Assembly: GCA_947625355.1 (NCBI GenBank)
Contig: CANQOA010000002.1
Coordinates: 1-64,000 of the forward strand
Origin: an uncultured Oscillospiraceae bacterium
GTDB lineage: Bacteria; Bacillota; Clostridia; Oscillospirales; Oscillospiraceae
DNA length: 64,000 nt
Direction: 5' to 3'
The notes under the pieces are model-generated. The model was not told where the DNA came from. It worked only from the letters and a program-made list of their open reading frames with translations, and ran no database searches. This document shows, piece by piece, positions 30,292 through 39,160 of this stretch (position 1 is the first letter of the stretch; the number at the start of each line of letters is the position of its first letter). The position numbers and the translations under genes were made by a program.

Positions 30292-31566
30292 ATGATCACA
30301 GCAGTCGTTGGCATCAACTGGGGCGACGAGGGCAAGGGCCGCATGGTGGACCTGCTCAGCAGCCAGTATGACATCGTCTCCCGCTACCAGGGAGGCAACA
30401 ACGCCGGCCACACGGTGGTGAACGAGCGGGGCAAGTTCATCCTGAACCTGCTGCCCTCCGGCATCCTCCGCCCCGAGACCGTGAACGTCATGGGGCCCGG
30501 CATGGTGGTGGACCTGGGCCATCTGACCGGCGAGATCGCCAGGCTCCGGGAGAAGGGCGTCCACATCGGCGCCGATAACCTCAAGATCAGCGACCGGGTC
30601 ACCATCTGCATGCCCTTCCACCCCCTTCTGGACGGCTTGGAGGAGGACCGGATGGGGGCCAAGAAGCAGGGCTCCACCCGCCGGGGCATCGGCCCGGTGT
30701 ACTCCGACAAGTACATGCGCAAGTCCATCCGCATGGGCGACCTGCTGTTCCCCGACGTGCTGAAGGACCGGCTGGCGGACATCGTGGAGTGGAAGAACCT
30801 CACCATCGCCGGCGCCTACGGCCATGAGCCCGTCTCCGTCACGGAGATGTACGACTGGCTGATGGAGAACGGCGGCCCCCTGATGGAGAACATCTGCGAC
30901 ACCACCAGCTACCTGACCGAGGCCACGGACAGCGGCAAGAGCCTGCTTCTGGAGGCCCAGCTGGGCGCGCTGCGGGACCTGGACTTCGGCATCTTCCCCT
31001 ATACCTCGTCCTCCTGCACCCTGGCCTCCTTCGCCCCCATCGGCGCGGGCATCCCGGCCAAGAGGCTGGACAGCGTGGTGGGCATCACCAAGGCGTACTC
31101 CTCCGCCGTGGGCGGCGGCCCCTTCGTGTGCGAGTTCTCCGGCGACGAGGCCCACGCGCTGCGGGAAGCGGGCGGCGAGTATGGCGCGGCCACCGGCCGG
31201 CCCCGGCGTGTGGGCGGCTTCGACGTGGTGGCCAGCCGCTACGGCGTGCAGATGCAGGGCGCCACGGAGCTGGCCCTGACCAAGCTGGACGTGCTGTCCG
31301 GCTTCGAGAAGATCCCCGTGTGCGTGGCCTACGAGCTGGACGGGGAGCGGATCGACCGGTTCCCCCTGGAGCCGGCGCTGGAAAAGTGCAAGCCCGTCTA
31401 CGAATACCATGAGGGCTTCTCCGGGGACATCACCGGCTGCCGGAAATTCGCCGACCTGCCCAAGGCCGCCCAGGCCTACATCCGCTACCTGGAAGAGGCG
31501 GTGGGCTGCGCTTTCACCTACATCTCCGTGGGCGCGGACCGGGACCAGTACATTTATATGGGATAA
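30292..31566 (+). CDS. purA: Adenylosuccinate synthetase
   Basis: AVVGINWGDEGKGRMVDLLS...GGNNAGHTVVN...GSTRRGIGPVYSDK. Confidence 0.97.
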   Translation: MITAVVGINWGDEGKGRMVDLLSSQYDIVSRYQGGNNAGHTVVNERGKFILNLLPSGILRPETVNVMGPGMVVDLGHLTGEIARLREKGVHIGADNLKISDRVTICMPFHPLLDGLEEDRMGAKKQGSTRRGIGPVYSDKYMRKSIRMGDLLFPDVLKDRLADIVEWKNLTIAGAYGHEPVSVTEMYDWLMENGGPLMENICDTTSYLTEATDSGKSLLLEAQLGALRDLDFGIFPYTSSSCTLASFAPIGAGIPAKRLDSVVGITKAYSSAVGGGPFVCEFSGDEAHALREAGGEYGAATGRPRRVGGFDVVASRYGVQMQGATELALTKLDVLSGFEKIPVCVAYELDGERIDRFPLEPALEKCKPVYEYHEGFSGDITGCRKFADLPKAAQAYIRYLEEAVGCAFTYISVGADRDQYIYMG

Positions 31567-31579
31567 AAACCGCCGACAG

Positions 31580-31614
31580 CAAGACCGGGAGCGTGCGAAC
31601 GCCCCCGGTCTTTG
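31580..31614. terminator. Bidirectional terminator between purA and XRE regulator
   Basis: AAGACCGGG...CCCGGTCTT followed by TGTATT. Confidence 0.7.
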
Positions 31615-31646
31615 TATTCTGCAAAACCGCCTGTGCAGAGGCAGCA

Positions 31647-32597
31647 TCAAAAAGGAAACGTCAGGCCCAAATGCTCCGCGATGTCCTTTTCCAGGAGCCG
31701 GCGGTCATGCTCATCGCCGATCACCTTGTAGAGGCAATACGCGTCCCGGTAGTACTCTTTGCATCTGTCCGCATCGCCCCGGCGGAAAAAGCACTCGCCC
31801 ATGAGGTGCAGGAGCAGCGGCAGAAATTGATAGTGCGCGTACTCCACGCAGGCTTTCCGCCCCAGTTCCGCGACCTTGAGCGCGTCGTCATAGCGTCCCA
31901 GCTTATAGAGCTCATGGGCGTAGTTGCAGGCGACCAGGGTCAGCTTTCCGGCATACCGGCTCATCCCATCCGAATAGTGCTTCTGCACATACCGGAGCAG
32001 CTGACGATAGATGTCGGCTGCTTTTGGGGGCTGCCCCATCTGGGAATAGGTGATCGCGATCTGGTTGAGCAGCGTGGTCTCCTCCATGCTGTACAGGCCC
32101 AGGTCGATCTGATCCAGGTCGATATTGGGGACGGTAAGGCGCAAGGCGTCCATCAGCATCTCCAGCCGTTCCTCCGGCGGATAAGGTCCGTCCGGCTTCC
32201 CCAGCGTGACCCGCCGGGCGATGATGTATTGCCGGGCGATCCGGTCGTCAGGCTCTGTGAGCGCTTCCAGTTCCGCCAGCTTTTGCAGTCCCGCTGCTCG
32301 AATACAGGGGCGGTCCTCCGCTGACGCCCGCTCGAACCGGATGACGTCGGCGCGGATCTCGTCCTCCAGGGCCTTGACCTCCGATTCGTGTTTGCTCAGC
32401 AGGGCGTAAAACCGCTCGTCCGGCAGACCCAGCCGCTGGAGAAAGGCGCGGACGCGGCCATAGGAGGGCATCTGCTTCCCGTTTTCCATGCGGGAAACGG
32501 TGATGGGCTCGCATATGCCGGCGCACAAGCGCTCCTGGGTGATAGCCTGCTTCAGCCGCTCCTGCCGGATGTATTCGCCAAGAAACATTTCTCTCAT
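31647..32597 (-). CDS. XRE-family regulator with C-terminal TPR-like helices (Rgg/PlcR/RRNPP-like architecture)
   Basis: FLGEYIRQERLKQAITQERLCAGICEPITVSRMENGKQMPS HTH followed by helical repeats to C-terminus. Confidence 0.8.
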   Translation of the reverse strand: MREMFLGEYIRQERLKQAITQERLCAGICEPITVSRMENGKQMPSYGRVRAFLQRLGLPDERFYALLSKHESEVKALEDEIRADVIRFERASAEDRPCIRAAGLQKLAELEALTEPDDRIARQYIIARRVTLGKPDGPYPPEERLEMLMDALRLTVPNIDLDQIDLGLYSMEETTLLNQIAITYSQMGQPPKAADIYRQLLRYVQKHYSDGMSRYAGKLTLVACNYAHELYKLGRYDDALKVAELGRKACVEYAHYQFLPLLLHLMGECFFRRGDADRCKEYYRDAYCLYKVIGDEHDRRLLEKDIAEHLGLTFPF

Positions 32598-32656
32598 CGG
32601 CGCGCCTCCTTCTCGTCAAGGTGGAAAGTGACTGGGTCCATTATACCATCTCCCCA

Positions 32657-32668
32657 GTCAAATTTGAC
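32657..32668. promoter_or_regulatory. Perfect 12-bp palindrome GTCAAATTTGAC between divergent XRE regulator and ABC exporter
   Basis: Direct reading; lies over the -35 area of the regulator promoter (minus-strand TATAAT downstream). Confidence 0.5.
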
Positions 32669-32766
32669 CTGTCGTTTCGTGTTATTTTCGGGGAACACGG
32701 GACGATATGTACTCCGCTCCCCCGCTGTGGTATCATCACATAGCTGCGACATCGGGAGGGAGAGAA

Positions 32767-34389
32767 ATGAAAACACTGACACCCAAGGGAAAGCGGCTCA
32801 TGGCGCTGGCATGTTTTTTGTACGCCGCCCAGCCCGTCCTTTTCGTATGGATCGCCTATGTGAACGGACACCTGATCGACTGCGTGACAACAGCCGACAT
32901 GGACGGCCTGCTGCGGTCAGCCCTGCTGAGCGCGGGGCTGACCGTGGTGAGCTATGGGATGGACGCGGCCATGATGTCCTCCCGGCTGGCGGTCATCGCC
33001 GACGGGGAGATGGGACTCAAGACCGGGATCGTGGGAAGCCTGCTGCGCCGCCCGCTGCAAAAATTCCGGGAAGAGCCGGACGCCTATTGGCTGAATCTGC
33101 TCACGACCGATGTGGAGCTGTTCCGGCAGTATCTGCGCTATATCCCCCTGCTTTTTACAAGCGCCGCCTCCATCCTCGCGGCCTCGTGGATGCTTCTCCG
33201 GATGCACCCGCTCCTGCTGCTGACCGCCGTGATCGCCGCAGCCATCCCCCTGGCGGTCATGAAGCCCTTTACCAAGCTGGGGACAAAGTGCGCCAACACC
33301 TACTCAAAAGCCGCCGAGGGCTATACCGGCGTGCTCAAGGAGACCATCGAGGGCTGCGAGATCATCCGCGCGGCCGGGGCGGAGAGTGCGTTCCTGGACC
33401 GCTGCGCCGCCGCCGGCAGGTCCCGTCAGCGGGCCTGGTCAAAAAATGAACTCGTGGGGAATATGACGTTCCAGACCCTTTTGTCCGTCGCCTCTCTGGC
33501 CTCCGTCGCCTGCACGGTCCTGGGCGGATGGCTCACCGTCCGGGGCGTTATGACGGTGGGCATGCTGGTCGCCGCCCAGACCTATTTTGTCAATATCTCC
33601 AACTATTTCTCCAACCTCACCGGCTATATCGTCGAGATCCGCGCGTCCAAAAAGATACGGGAAAAGCTGCGGGGCCAGATGGATGTGCCCTGCCCCGGGG
33701 ACAGCGGCCTGCCCCTCGCCCCCCGGCCGGAGGTCGTCTATGATAATGTATCCTTTGCCCTCGGCGGCCGGCAGCTCTACAGCGGGCTGAGCGCGCGCTT
33801 TGCGCCGGGGGGCTGCTACGCGGTGGTCGGGGAGAGCGGCAGCGGAAAATCCACGCTTATCAAGCTGCTGCTCAAGTATTACGACGGCTATCAGGGGACC
33901 ATCTCCCTGGCCGGACAGGACATCCGCCGGCTCTCCGAACGGGAGGTATATAAGCTGGTGGGCGTGGTGGACCAGACGCCCTATCTGTTCAACGCGTCAT
34001 TATATGAGAATATCACCCTGTTCAGCGGCCGGCCCGGACAGGACATGGAGGAATACCGGGCGCTCATACAAAAACTGCATCTGACCGCCCTGGCCGCGCG
34101 GGTGGGGGATGCGCCGCTGGGGGATTTTGGCGACAAGATCTCCGGCGGCGAGCGCCAGCGGATCAACATTGCCCGCGCTCTGCGGCGGGAGCCCAAGATA
34201 CTGGTTTTCGATGAACCCACCACCGGCCTGGACCCGGAGAATGTGCAGATGATCAACGAGTTTATTTTTGCTCTGCAGGGCGTGACGCGCATCGTCGTCT
34301 CCCACGACTGGTCGGAGGAATATCTGGGGCGGTTCGACGGCGTGATAATGATCGGAGGCGGAAAAACGCCGCGTCAGAACAGCATTTGA
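32767..34389 (+). CDS. ABC transporter, fused permease and ATPase (exporter type)
   Basis: TM region then YAVVGESGSGKSTLIKLLLKYY (Walker A), ISGGERQRINIARAL signature, ILVFDEPTTGLD Walker B. Confidence 0.92.
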   Translation: MKTLTPKGKRLMALACFLYAAQPVLFVWIAYVNGHLIDCVTTADMDGLLRSALLSAGLTVVSYGMDAAMMSSRLAVIADGEMGLKTGIVGSLLRRPLQKFREEPDAYWLNLLTTDVELFRQYLRYIPLLFTSAASILAASWMLLRMHPLLLLTAVIAAAIPLAVMKPFTKLGTKCANTYSKAAEGYTGVLKETIEGCEIIRAAGAESAFLDRCAAAGRSRQRAWSKNELVGNMTFQTLLSVASLASVACTVLGGWLTVRGVMTVGMLVAAQTYFVNISNYFSNLTGYIVEIRASKKIREKLRGQMDVPCPGDSGLPLAPRPEVVYDNVSFALGGRQLYSGLSARFAPGGCYAVVGESGSGKSTLIKLLLKYYDGYQGTISLAGQDIRRLSEREVYKLVGVVDQTPYLFNASLYENITLFSGRPGQDMEEYRALIQKLHLTALAARVGDAPLGDFGDKISGGERQRINIARALRREPKILVFDEPTTGLDPENVQMINEFIFALQGVTRIVVSHDWSEEYLGRFDGVIMIGGGKTPRQNSI

Positions 34390-34423
34390 AGGAAACGGAC
34401 CGTTGGCCTGGAGAAAGACCCTC

Positions 34424-34452
34424 TTGCGATCCCTGGCCGTTCATGGTATACT
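34424..34452 (+). promoter_or_regulatory. Sigma-A promoter upstream of 28-aa leader ORF
   Basis: TTGCGA (34424-34429), 17-nt spacer, TATACT (34447-34452). Confidence 0.75.
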
Positions 34453-34482
34453 TTTTCTATCCTGTGAAAGGAGGGCGCTGCG

Positions 34483-34569
34483 ATGCGGTGGACGCGCGGC
34501 GGCTTGGTCCTGCATTTTCTCGGCTGCGATATGGCCATCCATAGGATCAGTGCGCCCTTTTTTCGGTGA
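34483..34569 (+). CDS. Candidate 28-aa leader peptide
   Basis: MRWTRGGLVLHFLGCDMAIHRISAPFFR*; strong SD GAAAGGAGG before ATG. Confidence 0.55.
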   Translation: MRWTRGGLVLHFLGCDMAIHRISAPFFR

Positions 34570-34597
34570 CCACGGGTCACGATAGACGGCCGCGCCG

Positions 34598-34635
34598 ATC
34601 CTTTTCTTATTTTCTTCTGATAAAAAAGAAAGGAT
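34598..34635 (+). promoter_or_regulatory. Imperfect hairpin covering the Shine-Dalgarno of the MFS gene
   Basis: ATCCTTTTCTTATTTT ... AAAAAAGAAAGGAT. Confidence 0.5.
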
Positions 34636-34647
34636 GGCGCTATTTTT

Positions 34648-35754
34648 ATGCCCAAAAATAAAAAACAGTTTTCTATTTCCAGACAAAAGCGGGCCCTTAT
34701 GGTCCTGGAATGGTCGGTGGGCTTCCGTCCGGCGGGAAGCGTGTGGGTCCTGCTGCTGGCGCTGCGGGGGTTCTCCCTGGTCCAGATCGGCTTCGCGGAG
34801 GCGGTGTTCCATGTGGTGAGCCTGTGCTGCGAGCTGCCCTCGGGGGTCCTGGCGGACGTGCTGGGGCGAAAGCGGACCCTGATCGCCAGCCATGTGATGT
34901 TCGTGCTCTCCACGCTGCTGATGGCGGCCTCCCAAGGGATGGGCGGGGTATGCCTGTCCCTGGCCGCCTCCGCTCTTGGGTACAACCTGGAGTCCGGCAC
35001 GCGGGAGGCCATCACCTATGAGTCCATGCTGCGGGCGGGGCAGGAGTCGGGATATCTGAGATTTTCCTCCCTGCAAAACGGGGTATACCGCTTCAGTGGC
35101 GGCGGCGCGATGCTGCTGGCGGGGGCCACGGTGCTGCTGGGCTGGCGGTGGGCGTACCTGCTGGACACGGGCATCGCCCTCATCGGTCTGGCGGCCGCGC
35201 TGACCGTCACGGAACCTGCGCGCAGCGCCCCCGCGGCAACGCTGCGGACGCTGCCCGCCGCCCTGGCGGAGACCGTCCGGGGCGCCTGGTCGCTCCTCAG
35301 ATCGGACGGCGCCGCCGTCCGGATCATGGTGTTCAACGCCCTGGTGGGGGCATGCGCGACCCTGACGGAGTTTTACCTGCAGGAGAAGGTGGAGGCGGCG
35401 GTGACGGTCCCGGCGCTGCTGGGGCCGGCGCTGTTCGTATTGGGTCTGGGCGGCGCTCTGGCGGGGCTGCTGACAGGCCGGCTGGACCGCCTGTCCTATC
35501 CAAGGACAGCGGCCCTCGCGGGAGGGGGCGTCCTGCTCTGCGTCCTGGCGGCGCGGGGGACATGCCTGCCGGTGCTGATGGCCTCCGGCCTGCTGGCGGG
35601 GCTGCTGGACGACAGTCTCCAGCTGATCAGCGACAAGAGGCTCAACGACCGGTTCCCGTCCGCCCAGCGGGCCACGCTGATCTCCGTCTCGTCCATGATC
35701 TTCTCGGTTTTCATGATACCGCTGTCGCCGCTTTTTGGCGTGTGGTTTACATAA
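34648..35754 (+). CDS. MFS transporter
   Basis: ELPSGVLADVLGRKRTLIASHVMFVLSTLLMAASQGMG; about 11-12 TM helices. Confidence 0.9.
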   Translation: MPKNKKQFSISRQKRALMVLEWSVGFRPAGSVWVLLLALRGFSLVQIGFAEAVFHVVSLCCELPSGVLADVLGRKRTLIASHVMFVLSTLLMAASQGMGGVCLSLAASALGYNLESGTREAITYESMLRAGQESGYLRFSSLQNGVYRFSGGGAMLLAGATVLLGWRWAYLLDTGIALIGLAAALTVTEPARSAPAATLRTLPAALAETVRGAWSLLRSDGAAVRIMVFNALVGACATLTEFYLQEKVEAAVTVPALLGPALFVLGLGGALAGLLTGRLDRLSYPRTAALAGGGVLLCVLAARGTCLPVLMASGLLAGLLDDSLQLISDKRLNDRFPSAQRATLISVSSMIFSVFMIPLSPLFGVWFT

Positions 35755-35869
35755 GTTGTTCCCTTTTGTCCCGGCGGGCGCGCCTTTTTGTCAACAAAAC
35801 GCATTTACAAACCATCCCAATGCGCGTATAATTCCCTCAAAGCTCCATGGGAAAGGAGAGATCGTCATC

Positions 35870-36598
35870 ATGCGAGACTACAAGGAAGAATTTGAAAAGC
35901 GGGTCGCGTTCATCCGCGAGACGCTGGAAAAGAGCGGCCAGAAGGGCATCGTGTACGGAAACTCCGGCGGCAAGGACTGCACCCTGGTGGGCATCCTGTG
36001 CAAGGCCGCCTGCGAGAACACCGTGGGCGTGCTCATGCCCTGCGCCTCCAAGCGCAACTTCAGCATCGACCTGGCCGACGGCAAGGCCGTCGCCGAAAAA
36101 TACGGCATCGAGACCCGGCTGGTGGACCTGACCCCCGTGCGGGAGGCGGAGCTGGCCGCCCTGGAGGGCGTCACGGCCATGACCCCGGCCGCCATCGCCA
36201 ACATCGCCCCCCGGCTGCGCATGACCACGCTCTACGCCATCGCCGGGGCCGAGGGCCGGCTGGTGGCCGGCACCGGCAACCGCAGCGAGGCGTACATGGG
36301 CTACTTCACCAAGTGGGGCGACGGGGCCTATGACCTGGACCCCATCGCGGACCTGACCGTGACGGAGATCTATGAATTCCTGGCATACCTGGACGCGCCC
36401 ATGTCCATCCGCACCAAGGCCCCGTCGGCGGGGCTCTTCGAGGGCCAGACCGACGAGCAGGAGATGGGCGTGACCTACGCCGCCATCGACAAGTTCCTGC
36501 TCCGGGGCGAGGCGGACGAGCATGACCGGGCCGTCATCGACCGGTTCCACCGGATCAGCGAGCACAAGCGCCAGCCCCAGGTGACCTACCCCGGATGA
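35870..36598 (+). CDS. nadE: NAD+ synthase
   Basis: KGIVYGNSGGKDCTLVGILCKAA...GTGNRSEAYMGYFTKWGDGAYDLDPIADL; TTTACA-N17-TATAAT promoter upstream. Confidence 0.95.
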   Translation: MRDYKEEFEKRVAFIRETLEKSGQKGIVYGNSGGKDCTLVGILCKAACENTVGVLMPCASKRNFSIDLADGKAVAEKYGIETRLVDLTPVREAELAALEGVTAMTPAAIANIAPRLRMTTLYAIAGAEGRLVAGTGNRSEAYMGYFTKWGDGAYDLDPIADLTVTEIYEFLAYLDAPMSIRTKAPSAGLFEGQTDEQEMGVTYAAIDKFLLRGEADEHDRAVIDRFHRISEHKRQPQVTYPG

Positions 36599-37359
36599 GC
36601 GTGCGGGAGATGGACGCCCGGCGGCTGACCGACGCCGTGGCGAAGCTGTATGTGCAGGCGTGCCTCGTGCTGCCCGAACCGGTGAAGGCGAAGCTCTACG
36701 CCTTCGGCAATCCCTACATCATCGAGAATTTTGAGAGGAACGGGATCATCCCCCTGTGCCAGGACACGGGCATGGCCGCCGTCTATCTGGAGGTGGGCCA
36801 GGACGTGCATCTGACCGGCGACATCCCCGCCGCGGTGGACGAGGGTGTGCGTCGGGCGGTGAAGGAGGGCTATCTGCGCTCCTCCATCGTGGCGGACCCC
36901 CTGCGCCGGCAGAACACCGGGGACAACACCCCCGCCCTGCTCTACACCGACCTGGTTCCCGGCGACAGGGTGAAGGTCACCGTAGTCCCCCGGGGCTTCG
37001 GCTGCGAGAACAAGGCCCGCGTCGCCATGCTGGCCCCCGCGGACGGCGTCGAGGGCGTGAAGGCTTTCGTGCTGGAGACGGCGAAGCTGGCGGTGCCCGA
37101 CGCCTGCCCCCCGGTGAGCATCGGCGTGGGTCTGGGCGGCAGCTTCGACCGGGCGGCATATCTGGCGAAAAAAGCCACGCTGCGGGACGGGCCCAATCCG
37201 GACCCCTATTACGCGCAGCTGGAATCCGCGCTCTATGAGCAGACGAAAAAGTTCTCCTTCGGCGTGCATATCCTCGCCGCCCCCACCCACATCGCGGGCC
37301 TCCCCTGCGCCGTATCCATCGGCTGCCACAGCCTGCGGTACGCTTCGGAGGAATTATAA
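36595..37359 (+). CDS. Fumarate hydratase class I, alpha subunit
   Basis: IIPLCQDTGMAAVYLEVGQDVHL...GGSFDRAAYLAKKATL; CxxxxG Fe-S protein of the TtdA/FumA-N type. Confidence 0.9.
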   Translation: MSVREMDARRLTDAVAKLYVQACLVLPEPVKAKLYAFGNPYIIENFERNGIIPLCQDTGMAAVYLEVGQDVHLTGDIPAAVDEGVRRAVKEGYLRSSIVADPLRRQNTGDNTPALLYTDLVPGDRVKVTVVPRGFGCENKARVAMLAPADGVEGVKAFVLETAKLAVPDACPPVSIGVGLGGSFDRAAYLAKKATLRDGPNPDPYYAQLESALYEQTKKFSFGVHILAAPTHIAGLPCAVSIGCHSLRYASEEL

Positions 37360-37889
37360 TGGAAAAACACATCACCACCCCCCTCACCGACGAGGCCATC
37401 AAGGGCCTGCGCGCCGGGGACGAGGTCCGCATCACCGGCGTCATCTACACCGCCCGGGACGCGGCCCATAAAAAGCTCTGCGAGCTGCTGGCGGCGGGCC
37501 AGGCCCTGCCCTTCGATCCCGCCGGCCAGATCATCTACTACACCGGCCCCACGCCGGCGCCGCCGGGACGGCCCATCGGCTCCTGCGGCCCCACCACCTC
37601 CTATCGGATGGACAAGTATACCCCCGCTCTGCTCGCGGCGGGCATCAAGGGCCTGATCGGCAAGGGCCGCCGGGGCCAGGCGGTGCTGGACGCCATCCGG
37701 GAGCGCACCTGCGTCTACTTTTCCGCCGAGGGCGGCTGCGGGGCGCTGCTGGCCAACTATGTGAAAAGCTGCCGGGTGGTGGCCTTTCCGGAGCTGGGCA
37801 CCGAGGCGGTGCACCGGCTGGAGGTGGAAAACTTCCCCGTCAGCGTGTTCTGCGACTGTCTGGGCGAGATCTATTCGCCCTATCTTTAA
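37359..37889 (+). CDS. Fumarate hydratase class I, beta subunit
   Basis: LTDEAIKGLRAGDEVRITGVIYTARDAAHKKL...YTGPTPAPPGRPIGSCGPTTSYRMD. Confidence 0.92.
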   Translation: MEKHITTPLTDEAIKGLRAGDEVRITGVIYTARDAAHKKLCELLAAGQALPFDPAGQIIYYTGPTPAPPGRPIGSCGPTTSYRMDKYTPALLAAGIKGLIGKGRRGQAVLDAIRERTCVYFSAEGGCGALLANYVKSCRVVAFPELGTEAVHRLEVENFPVSVFCDCLGEIYSPYL

Positions 37890-37906
37890 GAGAAGGAGCA
37901 AATCCC

Positions 37907-39079
37907 ATGGACTATCTGAAAGCATCCCTCGAGGCCCACGCCCGGTGGCGGGGCAAGCTCTCCGTGGAGCCCAAGGCGCCCGTGGACACCGCCGAGGCCC
38001 TCTCCCTGGCCTATACCCCCGGCGTGGCGGCCCCCTGCCTGGAGATCCAGAAGGACCCGGCCAAGAGCTATGAGCTCACCGGCCGGTGGAACACCGTGGC
38101 GGTGGTCACCGACGGCTCCGCCGTGCTGGGTCTGGGCGACATCGGCCCGGAGGCCGGCATGCCGGTGATGGAGGGCAAGTGCGTCCTCTTCAAGGCCTTC
38201 GGCGGCGTGGACGCCATCCCCCTGTGCGTGCGCAGCAAGGACCCGGACGATGTGGTGCGCACGGTGGCGCTGCTGGCTGGCTCCTTCGGCGGCGTGAATC
38301 TGGAGGACATCGCCGCGCCCCGGTGCTTTGAGATCGAGGAGCGGCTGAAGGCGCTGTGCGACATCCCCATCTTCCATGACGACCAGCACGGCACCGCCGT
38401 CATCGCCCTGGCGGGGCTGCTCAACGCCCTGAAGGTGGTCCATAAGCGTCTGGAGGACGTCCGGGTGGTCATCAACGGCGCCGGCGCCGCCGGTACCGCC
38501 ATCGCCCGGCTGCTGGTCTCCGCCGGGGCCGGCGACGTGATCGTCTGCGACCGGTCCGGCCCCATCGCCGCCGCCCGGCCCGGTCTGAACGCCGCCAAGG
38601 CGTCCCTGGCCGCGGTCACCAACAAGACCGGCCTCACCGGCACCCTGGCCGACGCCCTCAAGGGCGCGGACGCGGTGATCGGCGTGTCCGCCCCCGGTGC
38701 CATCACCGGCGAGATGGTCAAAAGCATGGCGAAAGACGCCATCGTGTTCGCCTGCGCCAACCCCACCCCGGAGATCTTCCCCGACGAGGCAAAAGCCAAC
38801 GGCGCCGCCGTGGCCGCCACGGGCCGCAGCGACCTGCCCAACCAGCTGAACAACGTGCTGGCCTTCCCCGGCATCTTCCGGGGCGCCCTGGACGTGCGGG
38901 CCAGCGACATCGACCGGGAGATGAAGGTGGCCGCCGCCCACGCCCTGGCGGGGCTGGTGAGCGAAGAGGAGCTCTCCGCCGAATACATCATCCCCAAGCC
39001 CTTCAATCCCCGAGTCGCCCCCGCCGTGGCCGCCGCCGTGGCCCAGGCGGCCCGCGACTCCGGCGTGGCGAGGATATAA
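37907..39079 (+). CDS. NAD-dependent malic enzyme
   Basis: LAYTPGVAAPCLEI...VVTDGSAVLGLGDIGPEAGMPVMEGK...FHDDQHGTAVIALAGLLNAL. Confidence 0.95.
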   Translation: MDYLKASLEAHARWRGKLSVEPKAPVDTAEALSLAYTPGVAAPCLEIQKDPAKSYELTGRWNTVAVVTDGSAVLGLGDIGPEAGMPVMEGKCVLFKAFGGVDAIPLCVRSKDPDDVVRTVALLAGSFGGVNLEDIAAPRCFEIEERLKALCDIPIFHDDQHGTAVIALAGLLNALKVVHKRLEDVRVVINGAGAAGTAIARLLVSAGAGDVIVCDRSGPIAAARPGLNAAKASLAAVTNKTGLTGTLADALKGADAVIGVSAPGAITGEMVKSMAKDAIVFACANPTPEIFPDEAKANGAAVAATGRSDLPNQLNNVLAFPGIFRGALDVRASDIDREMKVAAAHALAGLVSEEELSAEYIIPKPFNPRVAPAVAAAVAQAARDSGVARI

Positions 39080-39100
39080 AAAGTACATCCCGACAGACCA

Positions 39101-39133
39101 AGCGCCCCCGTCCCATGAGGACGGGGGCGCTTT
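39101..39133. terminator. Bidirectional terminator between malic enzyme and polC
   Basis: AGCGCCCCCGTCC-CATGA-GGACGGGGGCGCT. Confidence 0.75.
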
Positions 39134-39160
39134 GCGCCGCATTTCCGTTTGAATAAACAG

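Noticed and set aside
34472-34563. Classical intrinsic terminator inside the MFS leader
   Set aside because: The 7-bp AGGGCGC/GCGCCCT stem closes an over 70-nt loop, so it is not a textbook terminator; kept only as part of the attenuation hypothesis.
34403-34585. 60-aa ORF MAWRKTLLRSLAVHGILFL... covering the promoter before the MFS gene
   Set aside because: It starts upstream of the -10 box and is in a different frame from the well-placed SD; the 28-aa ORF at 34483 is better supported.
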